NCBI GenBank assembly: GCA_018240465.1 | Contig: JAFEFS010000074.1 | Span: forward strand, 1-64,000 | DNA: 64,000 nt | Direction of reading: 5' to 3' | Source of the DNA: Pseudomonadota bacterium | Lineage (GTDB): Bacteria > Pseudomonadota > Gammaproteobacteria > Xanthomonadales > Rhodanobacteraceae | In this document: in pieces, positions 56,833-64,000 of the stretch | How the letters are laid out: each line of letters starts with the position of its first letter | Position numbering within the stretch: position 1 is the first letter of the stretch | Position numbers and translations under genes: made by a program | The notes under the pieces: generated by a model | What the model saw: the letters and a program-made list of their open reading frames with translations, nothing else | Told to the model about the DNA's origin: nothing | The model's database searches: none

Positions 56833-56866
56833 TGCATACGCTCAGAGAGAGCGTATGCAATTTTCT
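56833..56866 (+). terminator. Rho-independent terminator after hutU
   Basis: TGCATACGCTC (56833-56843) pairs with GAGCGTATGCA (56849-56859) around AGAGA, followed by ATTTTCT. Confidence 0.85.
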
Positions 56867-56957
56867 AGCTACTAGGAATCGTGTCGGGAATGCCTTCCTG
56901 CACCACGTTCAGTTCGGTGCCTCAGATCACGGCGCGCAGGTCGATCGTCGTGATCAT
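56865..56957 (-). pseudogene. Remnant of an SRPBCC (AHSA1-type) gene
   Basis: The minus strand reads TIDLRAVI, a stop, and then GTELNVVQEGIPDTIP before a second stop. The pattern TxxLxxV(S)xGTELNxVQEGIPD is the C-terminal core of AHSA1/SRPBCC proteins (family knowledge). The internal stop and the lack of any upstream domain mark it as a decayed fragment of about 30 codons between hutU and the hydrolase. Confidence 0.5.
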
Positions 56958-57973
56958 CGTGCTTTCGCCGGTTTGCCTTTCGGATAACCGGGGATGCGCG
57001 AGAACAGCCAGCTCAGCGGATTCTGCGTCCAGGACTGGGTGACGAAGTCGTTGTGGTGGGTCCAGTCGAGACCGCTGTCGACGAAGGCGACGGTGCCGGG
57101 GCGCAGCAGCGTGGGCGGCTTCGTCGTGTAGCGCAGGTTCGCGTCGGTGAGTTCGGACTGGAGCGCTTCGTTCTGTTCACGTGTCGATTCGGTCCAGGTG
57201 CTGAAGAAGAACGCCGCGCCGTGCGCGCGCACGATCCAGTCCGCGAACTTGTCGATCTGCCCATAGAGCGCGTCGAGCAGGATGACACCGTGCAGGCGCG
57301 ATCCGATCTGACCGACCGCGAGCGACCACGATGCCGGCAGGTAGCCGCCCGAGTAGGCGACGAGCACGACCTTCGATGGCCTGAATGCGGATTCGACGCG
57401 TCGATCATGGTATTGCAGCGCGAGTTTGCGCGCGGCTTCCTCGACGAATTTCTTGAATGCGCCGCGCTGCCAGAAGCGCCCGGCGCTCGAATCGGCGGCG
57501 TCGACCGCGAACTGCGGAGCGACGAGCACGGCATTGAGCTTGCTCGCGGCGAGCTGGGCGGCGACCTGCTGGCGATCGAGCACGTCGCGCGACAGCGTTG
57601 CGCCGTTGCCGTGGAAAAATACGACGATCAACGCCGGCTTGCGGATGTCGAAGCCTTGCGGCAAGTATAAAAGTACACGATTGTCGCTGAAGGTTTCGTC
57701 TTCCCAGTGCACCGAGTTGTCGCGCGGCGAAACATGGCCCTTGCGGTTGCCGTCGATCTTGTCGATGAACTTCTTGCCCGAATCGGGAATCAGCCCGTGG
57801 AACGGAAACGGCGCGTAGTCGAACGGGACGAAGGCGGTGATCGGAGCCTTGAGCGGGGCGATGGGGACTCTCGGTGCGGTGAGCGGTTTGACTTGTCGTG
57901 CGGTCGATGCGGGCCTGGCGGCGAAGGCAGGCATTGCAAGTGTCAGCGCGGCCAGCAGAAAAAACAGCGTCAT
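56954..57973 (-). CDS. Exported alpha/beta hydrolase
   Basis: 339 residues. A signal peptide (MTLFFLLAALTLAMPAFAAR) precedes a Pro/Ala linker. The fold shows FFHGNGATLSRDVLDRQQV (oxyanion region), nucleophile Ser in VAYSGGYLPASW and a probable His/Asp pair in DSGLDWTHHND. It resembles polysaccharide- or ester-cleaving exported hydrolases. The ATG at 57973 falls in an extragenic palindrome (57970-58063), which the longer frame would translate. The pseudogene stub lies at its 3' end. Confidence 0.8.
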   Translation of the reverse strand: MTLFFLLAALTLAMPAFAARPASTARQVKPLTAPRVPIAPLKAPITAFVPFDYAPFPFHGLIPDSGKKFIDKIDGNRKGHVSPRDNSVHWEDETFSDNRVLLYLPQGFDIRKPALIVVFFHGNGATLSRDVLDRQQVAAQLAASKLNAVLVAPQFAVDAADSSAGRFWQRGAFKKFVEEAARKLALQYHDRRVESAFRPSKVVLVAYSGGYLPASWSLAVGQIGSRLHGVILLDALYGQIDKFADWIVRAHGAAFFFSTWTESTREQNEALQSELTDANLRYTTKPPTLLRPGTVAFVDSGLDWTHHNDFVTQSWTQNPLSWLFSRIPGYPKGKPAKAR

Positions 57974-58063
57974 TCCCGCGAAGACGGGAATCGGGTTCTT
58001 GTTCTTGATCTTGAAAAAGGCGCGACAAGAAGGAGTTGGATTCCGGTCTTCGCGGGAATGACG
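57970..58063. repeat. Two opposed TCATTCC-type palindrome arms at the hydrolase start
   Basis: CGTCATTCCCGCGAAGAC (57970-57987) is inverted at about 58046-58063 (GTCTTCGCGGGAATGACG), with about 58 bases between. The pair makes one long stem-loop. It covers the start codon of the hydrolase gene, so its RNA form could hide the ribosome site. It is likely a composite of two family repeats. Confidence 0.75.
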
Positions 58064-58099
58064 AGCAGATTGTTCCCTCACGCCTGACTCCTCGCCGGC

Positions 58100-60898
58100 T
58101 TATGCCATTTTCGTTCCACCACGCACCGGCAAAAATATCGCAAAAAACGCCGGTGCGGCGATCAGGTAAGCGATGCCGCTGATCTGCAGCACGCTGGCGA
58201 GGCCGAACGAGGTGGCGATGATAGGCACCAGCGCCGCACCGATCACCGAGAACGAACCGTTGATGCCCCAGGCCCAGAGGAACATCGCGTTCTTGCCGAG
58301 GCGGCCGAGCCAGGTCATTGCGGTCGACATCGGGAAACCCATCAGGAACGCCGGTGGCGCGATCAGCAGAAAGCAGCAGACCAGGCGCAGCGCGTAGGGC
58401 AGGCGGCCGATCGCGTCGAGAATGGGGTCGATGACGAAGCCGTAGGCAATCAACAGTGCGCCGATGGCGACGAAGATGACCGGCATCGTCACTTTCGCGC
58501 GATCCATGAAGCGTTCCGACGTCAAACTTCCGAGGCCGGAGAACACGAGCATGCCGGTGATCAGGATCGATGCGGACACGGTCGGGTTGCCGAGCGGCAA
58601 CACGAATTTCGCGATCAGCGCGACTTCGACCATGATGTAGCCCAGGCCCAGGCAGGCGAAGTAGAGGATCACGCGCAACTGGCCCGGCGTGCGCGAGAAG
58701 ATCGTGCGCCAGCCGAGCAGTACCGGAATCGCGACGAGCACGAGTGCGGCGATCGCGGCGATGCCGAGGGTAGCCCAGAGCAGCAGATAACCCCATTCGT
58801 CCTGGAAGATTTCCAGACGATCGGTCGTGCGCGTGAGGTCGCCCGGCTTGACGTAGGCGGCGAAGTAGGGGCGGTTGTTGGTCAGCGGGCGCGTATCGAA
58901 CACGTAGTTGGCAAGATCGGTGCCGTTGCCGTGCAGCAGCGAGTGCCAGGCGAGCTGACCCATCACGGTTGCAGGCACGGGAGCAGGCGTGGCCTCGGGT
59001 GAGGCGGCGTTGGCATCCGGGCCGGTCGGATCGGCCGCGGGCCCGGTAGGGTCCGCCGCGGGCCCGGTGGGGTCGGCGGCAGGCGCTGTCGGATCGGCCT
59101 GTGGCGCGGTCGTCGGCTCCGCCGCCGGCACGATTTCGGTGGCGGCCTTCGGCTTGGCGCCACCGCTGGCGATGCCGGACGCCGCCGCAGATTTCGCGGC
59201 TTCGTCCTCGCCGAAGATGCTTTCACGATACGACTTCAGGCTGTCGGCGATCTGCTTCGTGTCGAACTCGAAGCCCGGATAGGTCAACTCGTCGAAGCTC
59301 ATCGCGTGCGTATGCGCGTGCAGCTTGTCGAGATCGTCGGCGGAGAAGCCGCCACGCTTGTACAGCACGGTCGCGGTCGAGAGATAGCTGGCGACGGCGT
59401 AGAACTCTTTCGACACATCGGCCTCGGGCTCGACGTCGCGCGCCGCATCGACCATCGTCGCATAGAGCTTGAGTACCGACTTGGGCGGCTCCTCCTTGTT
59501 CCACAGCGTTACCGAGAGCACACCGCCGTCGGCGAGCGCGTGCATGTAGGCACGCATCGCCTCGCGCGTGTAGGCGTACTTCTCGACAATGGCGAAGCCG
59601 CCGGGGCTGGACAGGCCGGCCGAATCGGCGAGCGAGAGATCGATCACGTCGTAGCGCCTGTCGGTGTTGGCGAGGTAGAGGCGGCCGTCGTAGGCGATCA
59701 CGTCGAGCTTGGGATCGTTCAAGATGTCGCCGGAGAAATCGCGCAGGCCCTTGTCGTTGCGGAAGGCGTTGAGGATCTCCGGATTGCCTTCGGCCACGGT
59801 CACGTGCTTCGAGTTGTGCAGCGCGACGCGCGTGGAGATGCCGCCGCCGAACTGGACGACGAAGGTGCTCGGGTCCTTCTTGATGACGTACGGATAATCC
59901 ATCGGCAGATAGCGGAAATAGGCGCTTTCCGCATCGCTGAGCTTGCGCATCACGCCCATCGGGCCTTCGCTGTCGATGTACATGCCGAGATAAGCGTTCG
60001 CCGGCATCTCGGGCAGGTTGAAGGCCGCGTTGTCGGACAGGCCCGGCGCGAAGTGCAGGTATGAGCTCGAATAGACCTCGAGATAGCCGAACGGCGAGGC
60101 GTTCTCGTAGACGCGCTGGTTGTCCGGGAACTTGCGTGCGTAGGACACGCCCTTGTAGTCGGACACGGCCAGCTTGGGAATCGCAAGTTGCTGCGGCAAC
60201 CAGAAATGCCCCGCGAGGCACAGCACGCCGAGCACGAGAAGTGTGCAGAGGGAGGCAGCGCGCTTCGCCTGCGCGAGAAACCAGAGCACCCCGGCGGCGA
60301 ACCACAGCGTGAGCGGCACGACGACGAGGTTTTCCGGACGGAACAGGTACAGGCAGCCGAGCAGCAGCAGGCCACCCGTGCCGGCGCCGACGAGGTCGGC
60401 GAAATAGATGCGGCCGAAAGTCTCCTTCATGCGCAGGAACACCGCGCCGAGAAAAAACGCGCCGGCCAGGAACGGCGTCAGGTACAGCGCGAAGTTGCCG
60501 AACAGCTTCCACTTCTGCACCGGATCGGAAATCAGGAAGATCGCGTTGAACGGAATCTGCTGCGCGAGCAGGTTCGCAGCGACGATCAGCGGCCCGAACG
60601 CGAGCAAGGATACGTTGGCGACGCCTTGCCAATGCTTGTCGAACCAGTCGTTCGCCGCGCACATGACGACGCTGGTGAGGCCGAAGCCCATCATCGCGAG
60701 GCTGACCACCATCGAGCCGAAATGCGCCCACGAGCCGACGCTGAAGATGCGCATGATCGAGATCTGCAGCGCGATCACGGCGCCAGCAATCAGGGCGACG
60801 GCGAGGTAGAAGAAGAAGTTCGTTTGGGCGCGAGGCGCATCCAAACGAAAAGCCGACCGCGGTGGCGCGGTCGGCGTGGACAGAGTTGAAGAAGTCAT
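58100..60898 (-). CDS. Spermidine-synthase-like multispan membrane protein
   Basis: 932 residues. About seven TM segments fill the first 230 residues. A large soluble region (about 240-690) has the Rossmann-type polyamine-synthase layout: FVVQFGGGISTRVALHNSKH, VTVAEGNPEIL and DVIDLSLAD. It then turns into four to five PADPTG-type repeats (about 645-675). A C-terminal block of about seven TM follows. This is the fused MFS/spermidine-synthase family layout; catalytic activity is not established. The start MTSSTLSTPTAPP is at 60898. Downstream is the hydrolase gene, upstream the Tat-exported methyltransferase. Confidence 0.82.
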   Translation of the reverse strand: MTSSTLSTPTAPPRSAFRLDAPRAQTNFFFYLAVALIAGAVIALQISIMRIFSVGSWAHFGSMVVSLAMMGFGLTSVVMCAANDWFDKHWQGVANVSLLAFGPLIVAANLLAQQIPFNAIFLISDPVQKWKLFGNFALYLTPFLAGAFFLGAVFLRMKETFGRIYFADLVGAGTGGLLLLGCLYLFRPENLVVVPLTLWFAAGVLWFLAQAKRAASLCTLLVLGVLCLAGHFWLPQQLAIPKLAVSDYKGVSYARKFPDNQRVYENASPFGYLEVYSSSYLHFAPGLSDNAAFNLPEMPANAYLGMYIDSEGPMGVMRKLSDAESAYFRYLPMDYPYVIKKDPSTFVVQFGGGISTRVALHNSKHVTVAEGNPEILNAFRNDKGLRDFSGDILNDPKLDVIAYDGRLYLANTDRRYDVIDLSLADSAGLSSPGGFAIVEKYAYTREAMRAYMHALADGGVLSVTLWNKEEPPKSVLKLYATMVDAARDVEPEADVSKEFYAVASYLSTATVLYKRGGFSADDLDKLHAHTHAMSFDELTYPGFEFDTKQIADSLKSYRESIFGEDEAAKSAAASGIASGGAKPKAATEIVPAAEPTTAPQADPTAPAADPTGPAADPTGPAADPTGPDANAASPEATPAPVPATVMGQLAWHSLLHGNGTDLANYVFDTRPLTNNRPYFAAYVKPGDLTRTTDRLEIFQDEWGYLLLWATLGIAAIAALVLVAIPVLLGWRTIFSRTPGQLRVILYFACLGLGYIMVEVALIAKFVLPLGNPTVSASILITGMLVFSGLGSLTSERFMDRAKVTMPVIFVAIGALLIAYGFVIDPILDAIGRLPYALRLVCCFLLIAPPAFLMGFPMSTAMTWLGRLGKNAMFLWAWGINGSFSVIGAALVPIIATSFGLASVLQISGIAYLIAAPAFFAIFLPVRGGTKMA

Positions 60899-60920
60899 TC
60901 GAAACCGATTGCCTAGCTTG

Positions 60921-60948
60921 TCATTCCGGCATTCCCGGCCGGCATGAC
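60921..60948. repeat. Extragenic palindrome between the PCMT-like and spermidine-synthase-like genes
   Basis: TCATTCCGGC (60921-60930) and GCCGGCATGA (60938-60947) flank a 7-base loop, a variant of the TCATTCC family. It probably ends the PCMT-like transcript. Confidence 0.7.
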
Positions 60949-60964
60949 GCACGCCTTGCGTGCG

Positions 60965-61870
60965 TCACTTGGTGTCTTTGGCGTCGCCGTTGTGCGCGCC
61001 CTTGATCTCGCCGTCGACGAGCTTGGTGAACGGCACGAACGGCACGATCTTGTTGAAGATGTCGCTGCGCGAGACGGTGATGCTGCCATCCGCGGCCTGG
61101 TGCTTGATCACCTTGAGCACGCGTTGCGCACCCGGCGGCCCGACCGGGATCACCATGACGCCGTTGGGCTTCAGCTGCTTGAGCAGCGGCGGCGGGATGT
61201 GGTCGATGCCGCAGGTGACGACGATCTTGTCGAACGGGCCGTTTTCTTCCCAGCCGTAGTAGCCGTCGGCCTGCTTGGTCGTGATCGCCTTGAACTCGGT
61301 ATAGCCGTCGGCGATCAGTTCGTCGTAGACGCTGCGCGTGCGCTCGGCCAGCGGCTTGATGATTTCGATCGAGTAGCACTTGTCGGTCAGGTGCGAAAGA
61401 AATGCCGACTGGTAACCCGAGCCCGTGCCGATTTCGAGCACCTTCTCGCCGGTCTGCACGTTGAGCACCTGGGTCATGCGGCCGACCGCGTGCGGGCCGG
61501 AGATCGTCACGCCCCAGCCGATGTCGAGAAACGCGCTCTCGTAGGCATGCGGGCGGTTGACCGGACGGCAGAAATCCTCGCGCGGCGTGAGCAGAAACGC
61601 GCGCTTGTTGCGCTCGTCGGTCAAGTCCTTGTTCTGGGTCATCGCGTACATGCGGTTCCAGCGCTGGGCGAGGAATTTCGGATCCTCGCCGCGGTTCTTC
61701 ACCGCCCAGTCGACGAATTCCTCGCGATTGCCGATCGGCACCTTCATGTCCCAGCTGAACGGGACCGGCACCTTGTTGTCCGCACCGGAAATGCTTGCGC
61801 GCGCGATGCTGGCGAGCGGTGCTGCGGCAACCGCGGCGATCGAACCGAGGACGAATTGGCGTCTATCCAC
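60965..61870 (-). CDS. Tat-exported protein-L-isoaspartate O-methyltransferase homologue
   Basis: 301 residues from a GTG at 61870, 9 bases after AGGAG. The start MDRRQFVLGSIAAVAAAPLA is a twin-arginine signal. The mature domain from about 95 holds the PCMT motifs: VTISGPHAVGRMTQVLNVQ, VLEIGTGSGYQSAFLSHL (SAM loop), AITTKQADGYYGW and PFDKIVVTCGIDHIPPPLL. PCMT methylates damaged Asp/Asn residues to start repair, normally in the cytosol with SAM. An exported form is odd. It is divergent from the dipeptidase gene. Confidence 0.88.
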   Translation of the reverse strand: MDRRQFVLGSIAAVAAAPLASIARASISGADNKVPVPFSWDMKVPIGNREEFVDWAVKNRGEDPKFLAQRWNRMYAMTQNKDLTDERNKRAFLLTPREDFCRPVNRPHAYESAFLDIGWGVTISGPHAVGRMTQVLNVQTGEKVLEIGTGSGYQSAFLSHLTDKCYSIEIIKPLAERTRSVYDELIADGYTEFKAITTKQADGYYGWEENGPFDKIVVTCGIDHIPPPLLKQLKPNGVMVIPVGPPGAQRVLKVIKHQAADGSITVSRSDIFNKIVPFVPFTKLVDGEIKGAHNGDAKDTK

Positions 61871-62031
61871 TGGACAAGCTCCTGGAGAAAACAGTTGAAG
61901 GTCAATGCCATAGGATACGGGAAATGGATCACGATTGCCGCTTTGGGCGTGGTCGCGGCGTGTCCGTTCAGGGGCCATTCGCTGGCAATCGGACACGTCG
62001 TCGCGGCAGAATCGAGGTTTTCGGGGAGCGC

Positions 62032-63201
62032 ATGTCGATGAATTCTGTTTCGTCTCGTCGCAGTTTCCTTTCCGCCGCTGCGGCAATCGGCGCGGCAGCG
62101 ATGCTGCCATCGTCGAATCGCTCCGTGCTGGCGGCTACGGCGCCATCCTCCGCCCCGGCCTGGGCCGGATACACCGGGACGGTCGTGATCGATACGCTCG
62201 GCAGTCCCGGCGGCGCGATCGACGATGACTCCAATCAGCTCAGCGCGCGCGATCTGGATGACGTACGCAAGTCGGGCCTGACCGCGCTCAACCTGACCGT
62301 GAACGCCGACGGCATCGGCAGCTATGCACGCAATTTCGAAGGCGCGATCGGCGAGATCGCCTACTGGAATGCACAGATCGCCGCGCATTCCGACGCGCTG
62401 ATGCAGGTTCGCCGCGCGGCCGACATTGCCGAGGCCAAGCGCAGCGGCCGCCTCGGCCTGATCTACGGCTTCCAGGACGCGGCACCGTTCGGCGAGAGCC
62501 TCGATCGTCTCGACACGTTCTGGAATCTCGGCGTGCGCATCTACCAGCTCACCTACAACAAACGCAATCTCGTCGGCGACGGGTGTCTCGAACCCGCCAA
62601 CGCCGGAATCTCCGCATTCGGCCGCAAGCTGGTCGAGAAATTGAACGAGCGCAAAGCGCTGGTCGACCTTGCGCACGCCGGCGAGCGCACCACACTCGAT
62701 GCCGCCGCCGCGTCGAAAGCGCCGATCGCGATTTCGCATACCGGCTGTTCTGCGATCAATCCGAATCCGCGCAACAAGACCGACAACGAGTTGAAGCAGG
62801 TCGCCGACAAGGGTGGTTATGTTGGCATTTACCTGATGCCGTTCCTGCGCGGCAAAGGTCAGCCGATGGCGGCGGATCTGATCGCGCATCTCGAACATGC
62901 GATCGACGTCTGCGGCGAGGATCACGTCGGCATCGGCACTGACGGCTCGATCTCGCCGATCGCGGTGACGCCCGAGTTCAAGAAGAAGTTCGCCGACGAG
63001 ATCGCGGACCGGCGCAAGCGCGGCATCTCGGCGCCTGGCGAGGACCCGAACGTCTACACTTTCATTCCCGATCTGAACCGTGCCGACCGCTTCGATCGCA
63101 TCGCCGAATTGCTCGCCGCGCGCAAACATCCGGATGCGTGCATCGCGAAGATCCTCGGCGGCAATTTCGCCCGCCTTTTGAATGACGTATGGGGAGCATG
63201 A
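62032..63201 (+). CDS. Tat-exported membrane dipeptidase-family enzyme
   Basis: 389 residues. SSRRSFLSAAAAIGAAAM is a twin-arginine signal. The renal-dipeptidase-like metal site appears in later motifs: LVDLAHAGERT, AISHTGCSAI and GIGTDGS; early DxH is replaced by VVIDTLGSPGG, an unusual form. The enzyme should cleave a dipeptide or a beta-lactam-like substrate in the periplasm. GGGGAG sits closer to the second ATG at 62038, so the start may be two codons later. The RidA-like gene follows at once. Confidence 0.85.
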   Translation: MSMNSVSSRRSFLSAAAAIGAAAMLPSSNRSVLAATAPSSAPAWAGYTGTVVIDTLGSPGGAIDDDSNQLSARDLDDVRKSGLTALNLTVNADGIGSYARNFEGAIGEIAYWNAQIAAHSDALMQVRRAADIAEAKRSGRLGLIYGFQDAAPFGESLDRLDTFWNLGVRIYQLTYNKRNLVGDGCLEPANAGISAFGRKLVEKLNERKALVDLAHAGERTTLDAAAASKAPIAISHTGCSAINPNPRNKTDNELKQVADKGGYVGIYLMPFLRGKGQPMAADLIAHLEHAIDVCGEDHVGIGTDGSISPIAVTPEFKKKFADEIADRRKRGISAPGEDPNVYTFIPDLNRADRFDRIAELLAARKHPDACIAKILGGNFARLLNDVWGA

Positions 63202-63203
63202 CG

Positions 63204-63659
63204 ATGGGCGTTTCGAAAACGATCAAATCTGCCGCCTTGGTTGCGTGCACGCTCGCAGCTGCCAGCGCCGTTGCGGTCGAGCCCGAATTCTTCGCGCGCA
63301 AGGCCGCGCCGGGCCAGCCGAGCTATCCGTTTTCCGAAGCGGTGCGCGTCGGCGACATGCTCTACCTGTCGGGCGAAATCGGTCTTGGCGCGGACGGCAA
63401 GCTCGTCGCCGGTGGCATCAAGGCGGAAGCGAAGCAGATGATGGACAACATCGGCGCCAACCTCGCGCGCCATGGTTCCTCGTTCGACGGAGTCGTGCAA
63501 TGCACGGTCGCGCTGGCGGACATCGCCGACTGGCCGGCGTTCAACGAGGTATACCGAGGCTATTTCAGCAAACACTTTCCGGTGCGCATGGCGTATGCCA
63601 CGCGCGGACTCGCGCTGGGCGCGAGGGTCGAGGTGCAGTGCAATGCCGTGGTGAAGTAG
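63204..63659 (+). CDS. Exported RidA-family protein
   Basis: 151 residues. A Sec signal peptide (MGVSKTIKSAALVACTLAAA, cut near AVA) is followed by the RidA/YjgF fold: VRVGDMLYLSGEIGLGADGK, IKAEAKQMMDNIGANLARHG and FPVRMAYATRGL. In alignment with E. coli RidA the catalytic Arg105 and Glu120 positions are kept (Arg in PVRMA, Glu in RVEVQ), so imine deamination is possible. A secreted form is uncommon. The start is taken as 63204 because GGGGAG lies 7 bases ahead; a GTGA-like overlap start at 63198 also exists. Confidence 0.85.
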   Translation: MGVSKTIKSAALVACTLAAASAVAVEPEFFARKAAPGQPSYPFSEAVRVGDMLYLSGEIGLGADGKLVAGGIKAEAKQMMDNIGANLARHGSSFDGVVQCTVALADIADWPAFNEVYRGYFSKHFPVRMAYATRGLALGARVEVQCNAVVK

Positions 63660-63660
63660 G

Positions 63661-63679
63661 GGCGCGCTTTTCGCGCGCC
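63661..63679 (+). terminator. Hairpin directly after the RidA-like gene
   Basis: GGCGCGC and GCGCGCC flank TTTTC immediately after the stop. There is no T-run after it, so it is a weak or stabilising hairpin. Confidence 0.5.
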
Positions 63680-64000
63680 GCGCGTGAAAGTAGTCGATAC
63701 GTCTGAGTGCTTGCTCGTCATTCCGGCGCAAGCCGGAATCCATTTTGATCTTGCTCTGTTTCTGTAGTCGCGTCCCTTCGCCTTTCCGCGTGCGGGTTAC
63801 TTTCAAGAGCACCAGCTTCCACTCGTCCTTCGGACGAGCGGGTCACTTTCTTGTCAGCAGCGACAAGAAAGTAACCAAAGAAACGCCGCCCCGGATGCCG
63901 CGCCCTTCGCGCTAGGCGCTACGGGTACGCGAGGTCATGCCGGGGTTCGCTCGACGTACATCCGTGTACGTTCGCGAACTCGTGCGCATCGTGCGCGCGA
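63680..64000. other. Palindrome-rich non-coding end of the window
   Basis: A TCATTCCGGC-type palindrome lies at 63716-63741. A 15-bp stem with one mismatch (arms 63841-63855 and 63862-63876, core ACTTTCTTGTC and GACAAGAAAGT) follows. No frame here shows family character, although the AAAGTAACC/AAAGAAA context is a common non-coding repeat type in Xanthomonadales (from memory). Confidence 0.6.

Noticed and set aside
59306..60064. 252-codon plus frame within the spermidine-synthase-like gene
   Set aside because: It is Gly/Val/His/Arg-rich shadow coding without any motif, and the minus strand is convincing.
63054..63812. 252-codon minus frame over the RidA-like gene
   Set aside because: It covers two well-supported plus genes and starts in repeat DNA.

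Overview
The window is high-GC, densely coded, proteobacterial DNA. The minCDE operon (with GNAT gene), lpxH beside a cyclophilin gene, bpt, rlmKL, a DUF1631 gene, an STN-type TonB receptor with ECF sigma and FecR, and many small extragenic palindromes all point to a gammaproteobacterium of the Xanthomonadales/Lysobacterales, most likely Rhodanobacteraceae (inference from gene content and protein style; no search was run). No rRNA, tRNA, CRISPR array or phage module is visible. The window is mostly chromosomal housekeeping with a few accessory blocks.

Layout. 1-4.0 kb (minus): a YebC-type regulator cut by the window edge, an elongation factor G gene outside any str operon, and a family 2 glycosyltransferase. 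4-7.5 kb: a poorly coding gap, then a large DUF1631 protein. 7.6-16 kb: lpxH, cyclophilin, ppx, a divergent Bcr/CflA-type drug transporter, a PEBP-fold protein coupled to a HEXXH-type orphan, then GNAT-minC-minD-minE. 16-24.7 kb (plus): a DesK-like histidine kinase and NarL-type regulator, an SRPBCC/GyrI-like membrane protein, and an ABC-2 operon of the GldA/GldF/GldG/DUF4340 type.

24.7-35 kb: a minus-strand operon in the order TonB receptor, ECF sigma factor, FecR anti-sigma, amidohydrolase. A DUF423 gene and a large secreted penicillin-acylase-family enzyme lie divergently. Together these look like a regulated outer-membrane uptake system paired with amide-bond hydrolases. 35-38.4 kb: a tightly coupled operon of SPFH protein, two paralogous small membrane proteins, a ribbon-helix-helix protein, CPBP protease and VanY-type peptidase. 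It carries a visible duplication of the membrane-protein/RHH unit in which the second RHH copy is only a stub. 38.5-46.6 kb: an MFS transporter, an exported transglutaminase-like protein and a 1588-residue exported protein with 14 RCC1-type repeats, Ig-like modules and three 128-residue C-terminal repeats.

46.8-47.2 kb holds a 385-bp internally deleted IS5-type element with inverted ends and a CTAA target duplication. 47.2-53.6 kb: bpt, a HAD phosphatase, a DUF2007-like protein, tesB, an N-acetylmuramoyl-alanine amidase, a small serine hydrolase and rlmKL. 53.7-63.7 kb: a Gly/Tyr-repeat protein, a phospholipid-methyltransferase-like enzyme, hutU, a decayed SRPBCC fragment, an exported hydrolase, a spermidine-synthase-like membrane protein, a Tat-exported isoaspartyl methyltransferase homologue, and divergently a Tat-exported dipeptidase with an exported RidA-family protein. 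The last 340 bases are non-coding and carry several palindromes.
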